Notes: generated from the letters alone by a model not told the origin. Counted from the stretch's first letter, positions 18,697-28,748 are shown. The stretch: 64,000 nt of DNA from Draconibacterium sp. (GCA_016705335.1 JADIYN010000029.1:30016-94015); one strand, 5' to 3'. Made by a program: numbers and translations.

Positions 18697-19060
18697 ATGG
18701 CCGGAGTAAAAAGTAACAAAAAGATTGACGGAAAAAGTTTTACACCCATACTGAAAGGTGAAAACATTGATAATTCGGAACGTGAGTTTTACTGGCATTT
18801 TCCACATAATTACAGTTTTGAACCTTACAGTGTAATTCGCAAAGGTGACTGGAAACTGATTTACTGGTATAAAGACGGTAAAAAAGAGTTGTACAATATT
18901 CCTGATGACATTGGTGAGAAAAATGATTTGTCTTCAGTTCAAACCCGAAATTGTGAAAGACCTTTCAATCGGTCTGGGAAAATATCTGAAATCAGTAGGA
19001 GCAAAATCTCCTGTAGAAAAAGAAACTGGAAAGGCACGGCCGTTTCCGGATGAAGCGTAA
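18697..19060 (+). CDS. Sulfatase, C-terminal part
   Basis: Continues the sulfatase: PLIIEDFFPSILEMAG (frame entering near 18655), GKSFTPILKG, FYWHFPHN and DWKLIYWYKDGKKELYN, all standard sulfatase C-terminal blocks. One more frameshift near 18935 leads to a natural end at 19060 rather than 19053, reading KPEIVKDLSIGLGKYLK then ARPFPDEA. Confidence 0.8.
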
Positions 19061-19134
19061 AAAAAATATCCGCCAATCGGTGAACTGATTGCGGAAACGA
19101 AAGGCGGATAATTCAATAATTCAATTAATTCCAG

Positions 19135-20037
19135 CTATTGTTTTGCTGCTGCGGCCATTTTTGGATCTAAAAGATCGTAAAACTGGTTGAGTTTTGGGAG
19201 GATAATTATTCTTGTCCTGCGGTTTGTTGCTTTTCCTTCATCAGTTTCATTGCTCGCCAGGGCATTGTATTCGCCCCTTCCTGCTGCAATTAAACGATTT
19301 GGATCAATATTAAAATCCTCTTGTAAAACCCTAACCACTGAAGTTGCTCTTTTCACACTTAAATCCCAGTTATCTTGAATACCAGGTGATTTAATTGGCA
19401 CATTATCGGTATAACCTTCAACCATTACTTCAAATTCAGGTCGTGATTCAACAATACGGGCAATTTTCTCCAGCACTTCATGTGCTCTGTTTGTCAATTT
19501 GAAACTTCCGCTTTCATAAAGCATTTTATCCGAAAGATTAATGAAAACAACAGTTTTATCCACTTTAATTTCAACATCTTTATCATCAATTCCTTCCTGT
19601 AAAACACTTTTCAGATTAATTGCAAGGGCGAGATTTATTGAATCAGCTTTCGATTTTGCAGCTTGTATTAAATGTATATAGTTGTCTTTTTGCTGCAACT
19701 GATTTAAGGTTTCTTTAATATTGTCGTTAGCCGATTGAGAAAGCACAGCTAAATCCCCAACCTGGGTCAATTGCTTGTCCCTTTGAGCTTTAACATCTGC
19801 AAGTTGTTCTCTTAAATCGCCTATTTGTTCTTCCCTCAAAGTTAAGGTAGTGCTGGATGTAGATAATTTTTTGATGTAATCATTCATATTATCGTTACAA
19901 TCCTTCAAAAGCGAATTGGTTGCTGCAAGATCCTGTTCAAGACTATGCCGCATACTTGCATATTTTTTTGTGCTCACGCAGGAACTTAGTCCTAATGCGA
20001 TAAGAAAGATGAGCACTAAAAGTGATTTTAATTTCAT
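19135..20037 (-). CDS. OmpA-family lipoprotein
   Basis: Signal and lipobox: LVLIFLIALGLSSC, lipid Cys 20. Residues 25-130 are a long charged heptad region (coiled coil) ending in a helix. The C-terminal third is an OmpA/MotB peptidoglycan-binding domain: VMVEGYTDNVP, NWDLSVKRATSVV and GRGEYNALASNETDEGKATNRRTRIIIL, which keeps the Asp and Arg that hold diaminopimelate. It likely anchors the outer membrane to the wall and spans the periplasm. It is intact and stands between the sulfatase (convergent) and the PUL. Confidence 0.88.
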   Translation of the reverse strand: MKLKSLLVLIFLIALGLSSCVSTKKYASMRHSLEQDLAATNSLLKDCNDNMNDYIKKLSTSSTTLTLREEQIGDLREQLADVKAQRDKQLTQVGDLAVLSQSANDNIKETLNQLQQKDNYIHLIQAAKSKADSINLALAINLKSVLQEGIDDKDVEIKVDKTVVFINLSDKMLYESGSFKLTNRAHEVLEKIARIVESRPEFEVMVEGYTDNVPIKSPGIQDNWDLSVKRATSVVRVLQEDFNIDPNRLIAAGRGEYNALASNETDEGKATNRRTRIIILPKLNQFYDLLDPKMAAAAKQ

Positions 20038-20129
20038 AATAAATTGTTTTAGTGAATACTATTTGATAATTCCAATTCAATAATTATGCCATTCAATAAA
20101 TTAAACAATTATGGCAGAATACATTATGA

Positions 20130-21128
20130 CTAAACATGTTTATATCCCAGTTTTATGCTTTGTAGCGCCGATTCGGGCATACATTTTTCGGGTTTCGTTT
20201 TGTTTTTCAGGCAATCAACAAAATAATTCAATTCGCCTGAATATCCTTCCATTGCATCACCGCCAGGAATTTTAATGGTTTCTGTATCGGTAGCAACAAT
20301 TATATTTTCGGGATTGGTACTGCTGTACACGATACTTGCTTTTTCGAAACCGGCGGAAAATCCGGCCTGAAAAGGGAATGCGGTGTGAAAAATGTTGCCG
20401 CCTTCAATTTTTACGTTTATTCCTGAATTGTATTTCCATCTGGCATTCAGGTAATCGTGCCGGCTTAATTTTCCGGGTAAAATTGTTGATTCAATAGATT
20501 CCGGAATTCCTACAGCCCACTGTATAAAATCGATATCGTGGATTACCAGATCGAAAAGTGCACCACCCGATGAACCAAATTCCTTTTGTTTTTCCTTCCA
20601 TTGTCCCCATGCCGGAACTCCTGAAAACCGGGTCATCGACAAGAAATTCAGGTTACCAAATTCACCTGAATCAATCCAGTTTTTCAACTTTTGATAGGCA
20701 GGCATAAATCGAACAACATGTGCAATCATCAGCAAAAGACCTTTATTGGCGGCAAGCTCAATCAACTCTTCGCCTTCTGAAATATTGAGGCAAAACGGTT
20801 TTTCAAGAAGTACATTTATTCCGGCTTCAAATGCAAGTTTTGTGAGTTTGTAATGAAAATCGGTGTGCACGGCAATAACACAGGCATCCAACTGTTCATC
20901 AGCAATGCAATCTTCAAGCGATGAATAAATTTTAATGTTTGCTATCTCTTTTTCAGAAATGCCACCCGTTGAGAAATTTCCTACCTGTTCGTTTATATTT
21001 TTCCTGATATTTTCAGGATTCTTATCCACGATTGCCACCAATTCCAAACCTGGATTCTTCAGGATATTCATAGTGTGTGTAATTCCCATGAACCCAAAAC
21101 CAACAACAGCGATTCTAATTTTTCCCAT
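20130..21128 (-). CDS. Gfo/Idh/MocA oxidoreductase, cytoplasmic
   Basis: 332 residues without signal peptide. Rossmann motif IAVVGFGFMGITH, acidic residue DKN after beta-2 (NAD preferred), catalytic Lys in NVLLEKPFCLN and the DLVIHDIDF helix carrying Asp/His. It should oxidise or epimerise a sugar or uronate monomer. It is the last gene of the minus-strand PUL series, so it may act on a product of the lyases; the gap to the lyase is about 95 bases. Confidence 0.85.
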   Translation of the reverse strand: MGKIRIAVVGFGFMGITHTMNILKNPGLELVAIVDKNPENIRKNINEQVGNFSTGGISEKEIANIKIYSSLEDCIADEQLDACVIAVHTDFHYKLTKLAFEAGINVLLEKPFCLNISEGEELIELAANKGLLLMIAHVVRFMPAYQKLKNWIDSGEFGNLNFLSMTRFSGVPAWGQWKEKQKEFGSSGGALFDLVIHDIDFIQWAVGIPESIESTILPGKLSRHDYLNARWKYNSGINVKIEGGNIFHTAFPFQAGFSAGFEKASIVYSSTNPENIIVATDTETIKIPGGDAMEGYSGELNYFVDCLKNKTKPEKCMPESALQSIKLGYKHV

Positions 21129-21222
21129 ATATTTCAGTTTAAACTCATTTTACAGGTTTGGAAAGATATTCAGATTTCACAAAATAAAATGGCTGTTATT
21201 ACTCTCAAAAAGTATTCGTGAA

Positions 21223-22155
21223 TTAATTTCTGCGAAAAGTAAGTTTAGCGTTTCTACTGTTGGAATACGGAATAATAATCTCCCATCTGCCTTTATCCTC
21301 ATTAAAAACTTCAAGTTTTATTTCGCTTTCATTTTTCGAAATCACTTTTGCTTCAATTTTCGGCGCTTCTTTTTCCGATGGAATCAGCAACCACACAAAA
21401 GTTGCATCGGCGACAATTTCTGTTGAATAAATTGTTGCTGTGTTGGGTTCAAATTTATTGTACTCCGGACTATACCAACCCTGAATTTCAGGTTTTTCCT
21501 GGCCTTTTACAAAATCCACTTTCCAGTCCGATTTCCCGACCGGAATAATTTCGAGGTTGCCCCTTTCGTTGTTTGTTGCAGTAACTCCGCCAAATTTCTG
21601 ATATACTTCGCAATCGGGGTGCCAGTGCCAAAGCGTTTCGATCTTTCGTGGGCTGTCGGTTTCCAAATTGTCAACCACCACCCAAAATTCGCCACGTACA
21701 TAAAACAAACTGCGCTTGTGTTTTACATTTTCCAAATCGAAGTATTTGTCGAATGAATTCAAGGCGTAATCAAAATCAGTAGAAATTTTGAAATAATTTT
21801 CATCAAGTGGTTTGTCCGTAACAGGAATATTTGGTTCCTGTCCTTTCCCATCAATTGACACAGAGTTGTGGCCTTGTGTGCCTTTTGCATAAAATCTGAA
21901 CTTTTCGGCAACTTCGCCTGTGTATGCAAACCGTCCGGCATCAACAAGTAAATCATTTCCAAAAGCTGAAATTGAAATGTGTAATTTGTCATTATGCTGG
22001 TGCCCGCTTCCCCATGGACCAACATCAAAAAACGACCACTGTGCATCGGCATCAAACCCGCTACGCGAAATTAACTGACCTGCCCAGGGAAAAAATATGA
22101 AGGCCCGGTTCGGGGTTTGAGACCCGATTTGCCATTTGTTGCAATATATTCCCAT
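21223..22155 (-). CDS. Heparinase II/III-fold polysaccharide lyase, C-terminal part
   Basis: The beta-sandwich half of the lyase. Carries the metal/substrate block GPWGSGHQHNDKLHISI, with paired His, then LLVDAGRFAYTG and RSLFYVRGEFWVVVDNLE. It joins the N-terminal half near 22090, where a surplus T separates YFFP from WAGQLISRSG. Confidence 0.84.
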   Translation of the reverse strand: MGIYCNKWQIGSQTPNRAFIFFPWAGQLISRSGFDADAQWSFFDVGPWGSGHQHNDKLHISISAFGNDLLVDAGRFAYTGEVAEKFRFYAKGTQGHNSVSIDGKGQEPNIPVTDKPLDENYFKISTDFDYALNSFDKYFDLENVKHKRSLFYVRGEFWVVVDNLETDSPRKIETLWHWHPDCEVYQKFGGVTATNNERGNLEIIPVGKSDWKVDFVKGQEKPEIQGWYSPEYNKFEPNTATIYSTEIVADATFVWLLIPSEKEAPKIEAKVISKNESEIKLEVFNEDKGRWEIIIPYSNSRNAKLTFRRN

Positions 22156-23273
22156 TCAGGATGATTAAACTTTTTGGCACTTGTAATAATTAAATCTCTA
22201 TCGGATCCCCTGTCGCCATCGTTATTTAATATTCTGAATCCGTTTGGCCTGACTGCATGTGCAATATAACCGTACATGCTCTCAATTGTCTTGTTAAAAA
22301 AATCAGGCAGAGGTTTATTTGCCCTGTCGCAAATTTCTTTAAACAGCTCAAAATTTGCCAGGGCAACATTGTGGTAATGCGAAGTCAACTCGGTTTGAAC
22401 ACCATCAGGATAAACCTGACCTTTCATGCTTTCGGTTATCGTTTTTATTGAATAATCCAGCCATTCCGGCGCATCTTTATATTCAGGAAAATTGGTTGCA
22501 ACAGTTGCCAGCGCCGATATTTCCATTGTCAGCCAGTTGTTTCCTGCGTGGAAATTACGGTTGTAATGTGCATGATCGGGCAAACTGCTTAACATTAAAA
22601 TTTGTGTTGCCGGCGATATATTTTCGTTATTCAACAAACCGTAAAAAATTTGAGACCAAACTTTTACACGGGCAGCAACCTCCAGACCGCGCCAGATCGA
22701 TTCACTTCCTTTTTCGGCAGGATAAGGCATGCTTTTTATAATGAAATCACGCAAAAACAGGTCGATATATTTGGCGTATTTTGGGTTTCCTGTTTCAATG
22801 TAGGTATTAAAAACTTCAAGCAACTGACTGTGACGGTTTGAAAGCCATGCCCACTCCCGGTCGTTGTTTGGCCCTTTATAATACCAGTCGCGATGCCCGT
22901 CAGGCCCGTATGGAACCTGACCCCTGACATTCTGTACAACAAATACATTCTTTAAAATAGTATCAGCAAGAGCATTTGTTTTCGATGAAATTGCAGGTTG
23001 AGTTTTTCGCAAATATTCAGCTGTGTTGCCGGTTTTGTAATAATTCAGCAATTCGATGCAAGCCAGTTGTAAATCGTTTTTCTGATATGCCTGCTTCACC
23101 TTTTCCATGCCTTTATAATCGAGGTTGAATTGGTCGAGCATCGTTTTCATCTGGTCAGGATATGCTTTGCAAACATCTTCTACCGTTACAATTTTTTGCC
23201 ATTTGGGTTGCGACCAAAGTAAAACAGGTAAAAACAGGAAAAGTGCAATTAAATAAATCGAATAAGTCTTCAT
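22071..23273 (-). CDS. Heparinase II/III-fold polysaccharide lyase, N-terminal part
   Basis: Sec signal MKTYSIYLIALFLFLPVLLWSQ, then an (alpha/alpha) toroid. Recognisable lyase residues: HAGNNWLTMEISAL (Asn of the active site), QVYPDGVQTELTSHYH (Tyr/His) and AVRPNGFRILNNDGDRG. The restored protein is about 680 residues. It depolymerises a uronate-containing chain by beta-elimination. The gene is downstream of GH88 and ends the lyase set; substrate within the superfamily (heparin, alginate, ulvan) is not settled. Confidence 0.84.
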   Translation of the reverse strand: MKTYSIYLIALFLFLPVLLWSQPKWQKIVTVEDVCKAYPDQMKTMLDQFNLDYKGMEKVKQAYQKNDLQLACIELLNYYKTGNTAEYLRKTQPAISSKTNALADTILKNVFVVQNVRGQVPYGPDGHRDWYYKGPNNDREWAWLSNRHSQLLEVFNTYIETGNPKYAKYIDLFLRDFIIKSMPYPAEKGSESIWRGLEVAARVKVWSQIFYGLLNNENISPATQILMLSSLPDHAHYNRNFHAGNNWLTMEISALATVATNFPEYKDAPEWLDYSIKTITESMKGQVYPDGVQTELTSHYHNVALANFELFKEICDRANKPLPDFFNKTIESMYGYIAHAVRPNGFRILNNDGDRGSDRDLIITSAKKFNHPEWEYIATNGKSGLKPRTGPSYFFPGQVS

Positions 23274-23344
23274 TTTATTTTGGTATTATTGAGTTGGTTT
23301 AAATATTTGCAAGAAATCGTTTTCGACCCTAATTTACAACGTTT

Positions 23345-24550
23345 TTATTTTTCTATATCCCTTTTTCGTTTTAAAGCTTCCAAAAAATAATAATCTGCAT
23401 AATTCAACGGTACATCTACTTCTGAATTGTGTGGAATACTACCCACAGAATGTTTCAGAATAAAATCTCCGTTTTCGCCTAAAACAGCTCTGTATTCGGC
23501 GCCTGACAAAGTTTGCATAATTTTATCAGCCCATGCTTTATAATCAGCGTGATTTGAAAATCCCGACAACTCATACAATGTGGAAGCCATAATTGCCGCC
23601 GCCGATGCATCACGTTTTTCGTCAGGAATATTGGGCGCGTTATAATCCCAGTACGGAACTCCATCAGCGGGAAAATTAGGATTTGTGGCAACAAATTCAA
23701 ATGCTTTTTCAGCTTGCTCCAAATATTTTGGGTTACGGGTTTCTCTGTAACAAACTGTAAATCCGTAAATTGCCCATGCCTGACCACGCGCCCATGTTGA
23801 CTCGTGCGCAAAGCCCTGTGCTGTATTTCTGTTTCGCACCGAACCATCAGCCAAACTGTAATCGATAACATGATAAGTGCTGAAATCGGGCCTGAAATGG
23901 TTTTTAATTGTATTGTCAGCGTGAGTCACTGCGATCTTCCAGAATGTTGAATCGCCAGTAAATTTTGTGGCTTCAAAAAGTAATTCGAGGTTCATCATAT
24001 TGTCGATGATAACCGGGCATTCCCAGCCACGTTCAGCTTGCCAGCCACCTGTTACATCCCACGACTGGATGATTCCGGCAACAGGTCGGAACCGTGTTGA
24101 AAGTGATTTTGCTGCCTGAATAATTACCTGTTTATAAGGTTCGTTTTGCACCAACCGAAATCCGTTTCCATAACTGCAGCCAATCATAAAACCAACGTCG
24201 TGATGATTGGTAAGATATTGCACTGTATCAAGCGTTTCGGTAAATTTTACGGCCCGGTTTTTCCACTTTTCATCTCCGGTAAGTTCATATAAATACCACA
24301 AACTCCCCGGGAAAAAACCTGAAGTCCACTCCTGTGGATCAATGTATTTCATTTTTCCATCAATAATACTTTTAGGATTTAGAATTTCCCCTGACTCCTC
24401 AATTTTTGCGATTTGCAAATCATATTGTTCTGCTGCAAATTTTACATTTTCGTCAACAAAACCGGGTTTAACTTCCTTCGGTTTATTTGAACAGGATTGA
24501 GTAAAAACGATGGCTGCAATTGCTGCAAAATTTAATAAAGTGTTTTTCAT
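23345..24550 (-). CDS. GH88 unsaturated glucuronyl hydrolase
   Basis: Intact, 401 residues with a lipobox (FAAIAAIVFTQSC). The (alpha/alpha)6 barrel motifs of GH88 are clear: EWTSGFFPGSLWYLYELTGDEKW, HDVGFMIGCSYGNG and PVIIDNMMNLELL, whose two Asp positions are the catalytic acid and partner. The enzyme hydrates and releases the unsaturated uronate left by lyases from oligosaccharides. It is one of two GH88 genes of the PUL; this one is anchored and lies beside a lyase. Confidence 0.92.
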   Translation of the reverse strand: MKNTLLNFAAIAAIVFTQSCSNKPKEVKPGFVDENVKFAAEQYDLQIAKIEESGEILNPKSIIDGKMKYIDPQEWTSGFFPGSLWYLYELTGDEKWKNRAVKFTETLDTVQYLTNHHDVGFMIGCSYGNGFRLVQNEPYKQVIIQAAKSLSTRFRPVAGIIQSWDVTGGWQAERGWECPVIIDNMMNLELLFEATKFTGDSTFWKIAVTHADNTIKNHFRPDFSTYHVIDYSLADGSVRNRNTAQGFAHESTWARGQAWAIYGFTVCYRETRNPKYLEQAEKAFEFVATNPNFPADGVPYWDYNAPNIPDEKRDASAAAIMASTLYELSGFSNHADYKAWADKIMQTLSGAEYRAVLGENGDFILKHSVGSIPHNSEVDVPLNYADYYFLEALKRKRDIEK

Positions 24551-24640
24551 CTCATTATAATTTTAATTTTAAAATCGTGCTCGAAAATGGGCTTTTGTGG
24601 AAAATTTTGTCATGGTCGTTTCATGATATTATTTTTCAGT

Positions 24641-26020
24641 TTATACAAATATAGCTGGCTGGGGCCGGCCAGGGTTTTCGGGTGCTCTGTCCCTGTTTCG
24701 CTGAATGGTTTCCCATTTCAGTAAATACCTGAATTCATTGTCCGACCAATCACCAATATCTTCAGTAGTTTGAACAAGTAATCCGGGAAAATCGCCTTCA
24801 ATTTCAATTGATTCGTTAAAAGGTGCCGGCTTAAGAACTTTGCCAATATTTTCGAATTTGTTGTTAAGCAAAATGGTTCCGCTGCCGTATTTAATATGCC
24901 AGAAATCCACTTCGTAATTGCCATCTGATCTTTCTGAGAAACCTTTCAGTAAAATTTCGCTGTTAATACTGCCATTGCCCGAGAAAAACCATCGGTAATC
25001 CCAATCAGTAATTTGTTTATAAACCCATTTTTTATTTTCTGTTTGGGCTGAATATAATTGTGTATTTCCAAGCGAATCAAATTTATGATATACAAAAACA
25101 GGATTATTATTTTCATCCAAAATAAGTTTTGCCGCCAAATTTATTATCCCACCTTCAACAGGAATCGGGTCAACAATTAATTGTTTCTGATCGAGGGTTG
25201 CAGGTAGTTGCACAGGCTCGCCAAAAGCATTGAACCAGTTTTTAAGGTCGGGACTTTTCATATACGAAAGGTCGTGATTGGTTGAGCAATCGGGTGTGTC
25301 GCGCCAAACCCAATACATGTGATACCAGCCGTCTTTCATAACTGTTGGCTGAGTTTGATAGGCATTCATTAAACCTTGTCCATCGGTTAAAGGGGTGTCC
25401 AGCAGCCTCGACCATTTTTTATCTTCAGTTGAATAAATGTTGTAAATCTCGTTGCCATTTCCACTTCCACCATCGCGATAATGATACAATAATTCACCCT
25501 CTTTTGTGAGCATAAAATGTGGGTAAGTTGTCCGCTGTTCTTCGGTTCCCACCATTTCAAATACCTGTTCAAGCGTTGAAATATCATTGGGCACGGTGCT
25601 TCTGAAATAGGTAAGCGGATTTACATGCACATTTCCCGAAAGGTGAATAAATCCTTCCTTGTCGATTCCAAGAGTCAGGAAATTATGACTGTCCCAACCA
25701 ACAACTGTGCTTGTACCGCCTGCAGTTTCACGGTCAGTTGGCGGCAGAATATGTAGCTGAAAATTTTCTTCATCAAGATTTCGCTGACCGACTACTGTGT
25801 TGCGGTTGGCGTTGTAATAGGCAATGTATTGTCGGTTTCCATGGGTATATAAACAAAAACCAACGGGGTGGCCCGCCCAGACACTGTCGATTTTTATGGT
25901 TTGAACAATGGCTTCGGTGTTGGCAGTTTCATCGATTACAATGGGTTGGACAGGTTGTTTTTGGGTGCAACCTAAAAGTGTCAAGGTTAGAATTGGAATG
26001 AGAAAGAATAGTTTCTTCAT
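24641..26020 (-). CDS. BNR-4 propeller protein (possible PL24/PL25-type lyase)
   Basis: Intact, 459 residues. Lipoprotein signal LFFLIPILTLTLLGC. The body is a BNR_4-type seven-bladed propeller: GHPVGFCLYTHGNRQYIAYYN at the start, GFIHLSGNVHVNPLTYFRS, YPHFMLTKEGELLYHYRDGGSGNG, and YHMYWVWRDTPDCSTNHDLSYM. Families with this fold include ulvan and other uronate lyases; the His and Arg-Tyr placements fit but do not prove activity. In a PUL of lyases it is a good lyase candidate, otherwise a surface binding protein. Confidence 0.72.
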   Translation of the reverse strand: MKKLFFLIPILTLTLLGCTQKQPVQPIVIDETANTEAIVQTIKIDSVWAGHPVGFCLYTHGNRQYIAYYNANRNTVVGQRNLDEENFQLHILPPTDRETAGGTSTVVGWDSHNFLTLGIDKEGFIHLSGNVHVNPLTYFRSTVPNDISTLEQVFEMVGTEEQRTTYPHFMLTKEGELLYHYRDGGSGNGNEIYNIYSTEDKKWSRLLDTPLTDGQGLMNAYQTQPTVMKDGWYHMYWVWRDTPDCSTNHDLSYMKSPDLKNWFNAFGEPVQLPATLDQKQLIVDPIPVEGGIINLAAKLILDENNNPVFVYHKFDSLGNTQLYSAQTENKKWVYKQITDWDYRWFFSGNGSINSEILLKGFSERSDGNYEVDFWHIKYGSGTILLNNKFENIGKVLKPAPFNESIEIEGDFPGLLVQTTEDIGDWSDNEFRYLLKWETIQRNRDRAPENPGRPQPAIFV

Positions 26021-26055
26021 AAGGTTATATTTTTGTCTTGTGCTTTAATCATCTT

Positions 26056-26280
26056 TTGTTTTGCGGCTCATGCTGCTTCTTTTTTCAGCGGGCGTGGTTT
26101 TTTGCGGCTCATGCAGCTTTTCCTCTTCATTCAGCGAGCTTGGATGAGCCTGGTTTTTATTGTTTGTCGTAATCCCCGGCTTGAAAGCCGGGGTTATTCA
26201 AATTTAACTCTTTCGGAGTTTTGTTTTGCACCAGCCTTTTAGGCTGGTGATATGTTACAGAATTGATTCCAGGCTTTAGC
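26056..26280. repeat. Three-hairpin intergenic repeat, copy A
   Basis: GCGGCTCATGC...GGATGAGCC arm pair (the left arm appears twice), then stem CCCCGGCTTGAAAGCCGGGG (26174-26193), then AACTC/GAGTT stem (26206-26220), then ACCAGCC/GGCTGGT stem (26230-26248), then ATTGATTCCAGGCTTTAGCC. Copies B, C and D share the same order. It lies between the lyase at 26283 and the propeller gene. Confidence 0.9.
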
Positions 26281-26282
26281 CT

Positions 26283-28358
26283 CTAATTCTTAATCTGTAA
26301 TCCATCTTTCCCATTCTCAAATTCATACAAATATTTTTTTCCATTTTGTGAAAAAGATATTGAAATTTTTCCTGATTTATCTGAAGTCATTTTTTTCGAA
26401 CCGGCAATTTTTTGAGCTTCCTGAAGATTTGCAACCGGAAGAATCACAGTTGCAACAATTGTTTTTTCGGATTGCGATTTGATTACAGTATCAAAATAAT
26501 CAATCCAGAAAAAATCCTTTGTAGCATTTACATACTGCATCGCGTGTTTCCCCTGTACAATATTAAAAGATTGCTCGACCACCGGAATTACAGCCATGTT
26601 CCCCTTTTCACCTTTAAGAAAAACAAAATCATTTTTCTTTTCAAAATTAACACCGGGATGAAACCTGACCTGTATTTCTGAACCCGGATTTGCACTTACC
26701 TCATCCAGGACAACTGTAATTTCAGGTTTTTCCAAAACAACATGTCTTTTCCACTCCTTCAACTCTTTGTTTGGATAAGCTTTTGTTGGGTTCATGCGCA
26801 CATAATCGCGCTTTTCTGAAGTTTGAAAATCTTCCACTTTACCGCCAACTTCATAATCATAAGGCTGTTTCCGAAGTTTTCCGGGAATCTGTTTTTCGCC
26901 GTTCACAAAAACAACATTGTGTCCTTCACTTGATGCCTGCGGATAATCCCAACGTGCATCGTCGAAAAATTTTTCATCGTAACCGCCTTCTTTTCCTTTG
27001 TCCTGAATAAAATATTCGTTTTGCCAGTAAACAACAAAATGCCCGATATCGAGGTGACCGTGGTGTGGATCGTCATTCATTCCGGCTTTGCCGGCTACAA
27101 CAACTTTTGCAGGGTCTTTAAAATCGCTGCGCATCACCCACCAGTCAATAGTGCGGAAATGTTTCGAACCGGATTTTGGCGCTTCCGGCTGAATATTTGG
27201 TTTTGGCCAGATGATATCAAAAATATCGTCGCCATCGCCCAGAAGTTCATTGCTGTACCATGCAGCTTCGGCATTTCCGGTTTCAGCAACAAGTTTATTT
27301 ATTAAATGCGTACTTCCAATCAAACTGCCACCACCTGAATCTTCAAAGTTGAGAGATTTATTACCCGGCAATGAAATATACAATGGAAACGTGGCTGGAT
27401 TATTTTTCAGCCGTTCGTTTTCAAAAAGATTGTATTTTCCTTTTGTAGCCCTTTTCAAAGCATCGGCAAAAAAGGTTGAAGTGTGCACACCGTAATTCCA
27501 GTAACCGCCGCCTTCCTGCCAGCCGCCATCAACGCCAAGTTCGCTGAACATGTTGTTTATCCGGTTGTACGATTCGGCAACAATATCAGTCAGTTGCGGA
27601 TTTTCAGTTAAAAGTGCCAGCCCTGTCAAACCCACTCCCGAATTACAAACCCCGCACCAGTTACAACGGTAAGCAGTGGCCCACCAATGAAATTCGTAGT
27701 CGCCACGAACGCGGGTTACCACTTTTTCGAGCAAAGCCCCGCGGATTCTGTCGCGTTGCGCCTCATTCATTCCGTTGTACAACCAGTCGTAAACAGCAGC
27801 CATCATCCGTCCCGCATCGCCGTTATAATGGTCGAAATTGAAATTTACCTGGTCATCGGAAACATTCCAGGGCATAATGCGCGAGTAAATAATCGGAAAT
27901 TCATGGGCACGCTGCGTCCAGGTTGTGAGTTCGCAAAAAGCATCGGCAAACTCAAAAGCTTTGTCGGCATATTTTTGATCACTGGTTAACTGGTACAAAA
28001 AAGCAAGGTAAAAAGCGTTGTTAATGTTTGTACTGTAATACTTTGCGTACACGCCGTTATTATCAGCATCTGACCAACCGGCGCGGGTGTTTTTACCCTG
28101 AACAGGAATATTATTATCGACAGGCATTGCAAGCCACATATTTGCCTGTGCTTTAAGCTTTTCAAAAATATTGTTGCAATCCGGTTGGGTTTTAATTCTT
28201 TCCAGGAGTGCGGGTTTGTCTTCTTCAGAAAAATACAAATAAGGGTGTTTAAGCTGGGAAATGTCAATTGCCTTGTCGATGTCGGATTTTGTGATCTGGG
28301 CGATTGTTGGAATTGTTGTTAAAAGTGTGATTAACAAAAGAAGGTGGTACAGTTTCAT
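26283..28358 (-). CDS. Heparinase II/III-fold lyase, intact
   Basis: 691 residues, signal LLLITLLTTIPTIAQ. N-terminal toroid with RCNWCGVCNSGVGLTGLALL and GGWQEGGGYWNYGVHT, then a beta-sandwich with the His cluster PHHGHLDIGHFVVYWQN (metal/substrate site) and GHNVVFVNG. Lyase motif HPYLYFSEEDKPALLERIK opens the mature protein. It differs from the tandem trio at 31-37 kb, so is an independent specificity of the locus. The gene ends 18 bases before the repeat copy A. Confidence 0.88.
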   Translation of the reverse strand: MKLYHLLLLITLLTTIPTIAQITKSDIDKAIDISQLKHPYLYFSEEDKPALLERIKTQPDCNNIFEKLKAQANMWLAMPVDNNIPVQGKNTRAGWSDADNNGVYAKYYSTNINNAFYLAFLYQLTSDQKYADKAFEFADAFCELTTWTQRAHEFPIIYSRIMPWNVSDDQVNFNFDHYNGDAGRMMAAVYDWLYNGMNEAQRDRIRGALLEKVVTRVRGDYEFHWWATAYRCNWCGVCNSGVGLTGLALLTENPQLTDIVAESYNRINNMFSELGVDGGWQEGGGYWNYGVHTSTFFADALKRATKGKYNLFENERLKNNPATFPLYISLPGNKSLNFEDSGGGSLIGSTHLINKLVAETGNAEAAWYSNELLGDGDDIFDIIWPKPNIQPEAPKSGSKHFRTIDWWVMRSDFKDPAKVVVAGKAGMNDDPHHGHLDIGHFVVYWQNEYFIQDKGKEGGYDEKFFDDARWDYPQASSEGHNVVFVNGEKQIPGKLRKQPYDYEVGGKVEDFQTSEKRDYVRMNPTKAYPNKELKEWKRHVVLEKPEITVVLDEVSANPGSEIQVRFHPGVNFEKKNDFVFLKGEKGNMAVIPVVEQSFNIVQGKHAMQYVNATKDFFWIDYFDTVIKSQSEKTIVATVILPVANLQEAQKIAGSKKMTSDKSGKISISFSQNGKKYLYEFENGKDGLQIKN

Positions 28359-28398
28359 ATTATTTTGATTTAGTTGTTTATTTCAATCGTGTTAAATT

Positions 28399-28577
28399 TT
28401 GCGGCTCATGCAACTTTTTATCTTTTTTTAGCTGGCGTGGATGAGCCTTTTATTTTTACTTTTTTCGTAATCCCCGGCTTGAAAGCCGGGGTTATTCACA
28501 TTTAACTCCTTTGGAGTTTTGTTTTGCACCAGACTTTAGTCAGGTGATTGGTGCAGAATTGATTCCAGGCTTTAGCC
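28399..28577. repeat. Three-hairpin intergenic repeat, copy B
   Basis: Complete copy: GCGGCTCATGC arm (28401), GGATGAGCC, stem CCCCGGCTTGAAAGCCGGGG (28472-28491), AACTCCTTTGGAGTT stem, ACCAGACTTTAGTCAGGT stem, then ATTGATTCCAGGCTTTAGCC. Tandem with copy C. Confidence 0.9.
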
Positions 28578-28627
28578 ATTAATTCCCTATTTTTTCATTT
28601 TCATTTGTACTTTAATCATCTTTTGTT

Positions 28628-28748
28628 TTGCGGCTCATGCAGCTTTTATCTTTTTTTAGTGGGCGTGGATGAACCTTATTTTTTTGTTTTTCGTAATCCC
28701 CGGCTTGAAAGCCGGGGTAATTCACATTTAACTCCTTTGGAGTTTTTA
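28628..28748. repeat. Three-hairpin intergenic repeat, copy C (short)
   Basis: Same arrangement as copy B but lacks the ACCAG stem and tail: GCGGCTCATGC (28630), stem CCCCGGCTTGAAAGCCGGGG (28698-28717) and AACTCCTTTGGAGTT. The 50 bases before it repeat the TTTAATCATCTTTTGTTTTG lead-in of copy A. Confidence 0.88.

Noticed and set aside
26033..26242. 69-codon frame covering hairpin repeat copy A, and similar frames in copies B and C
   Set aside because: Translation of palindromic repeat DNA; no protein features.
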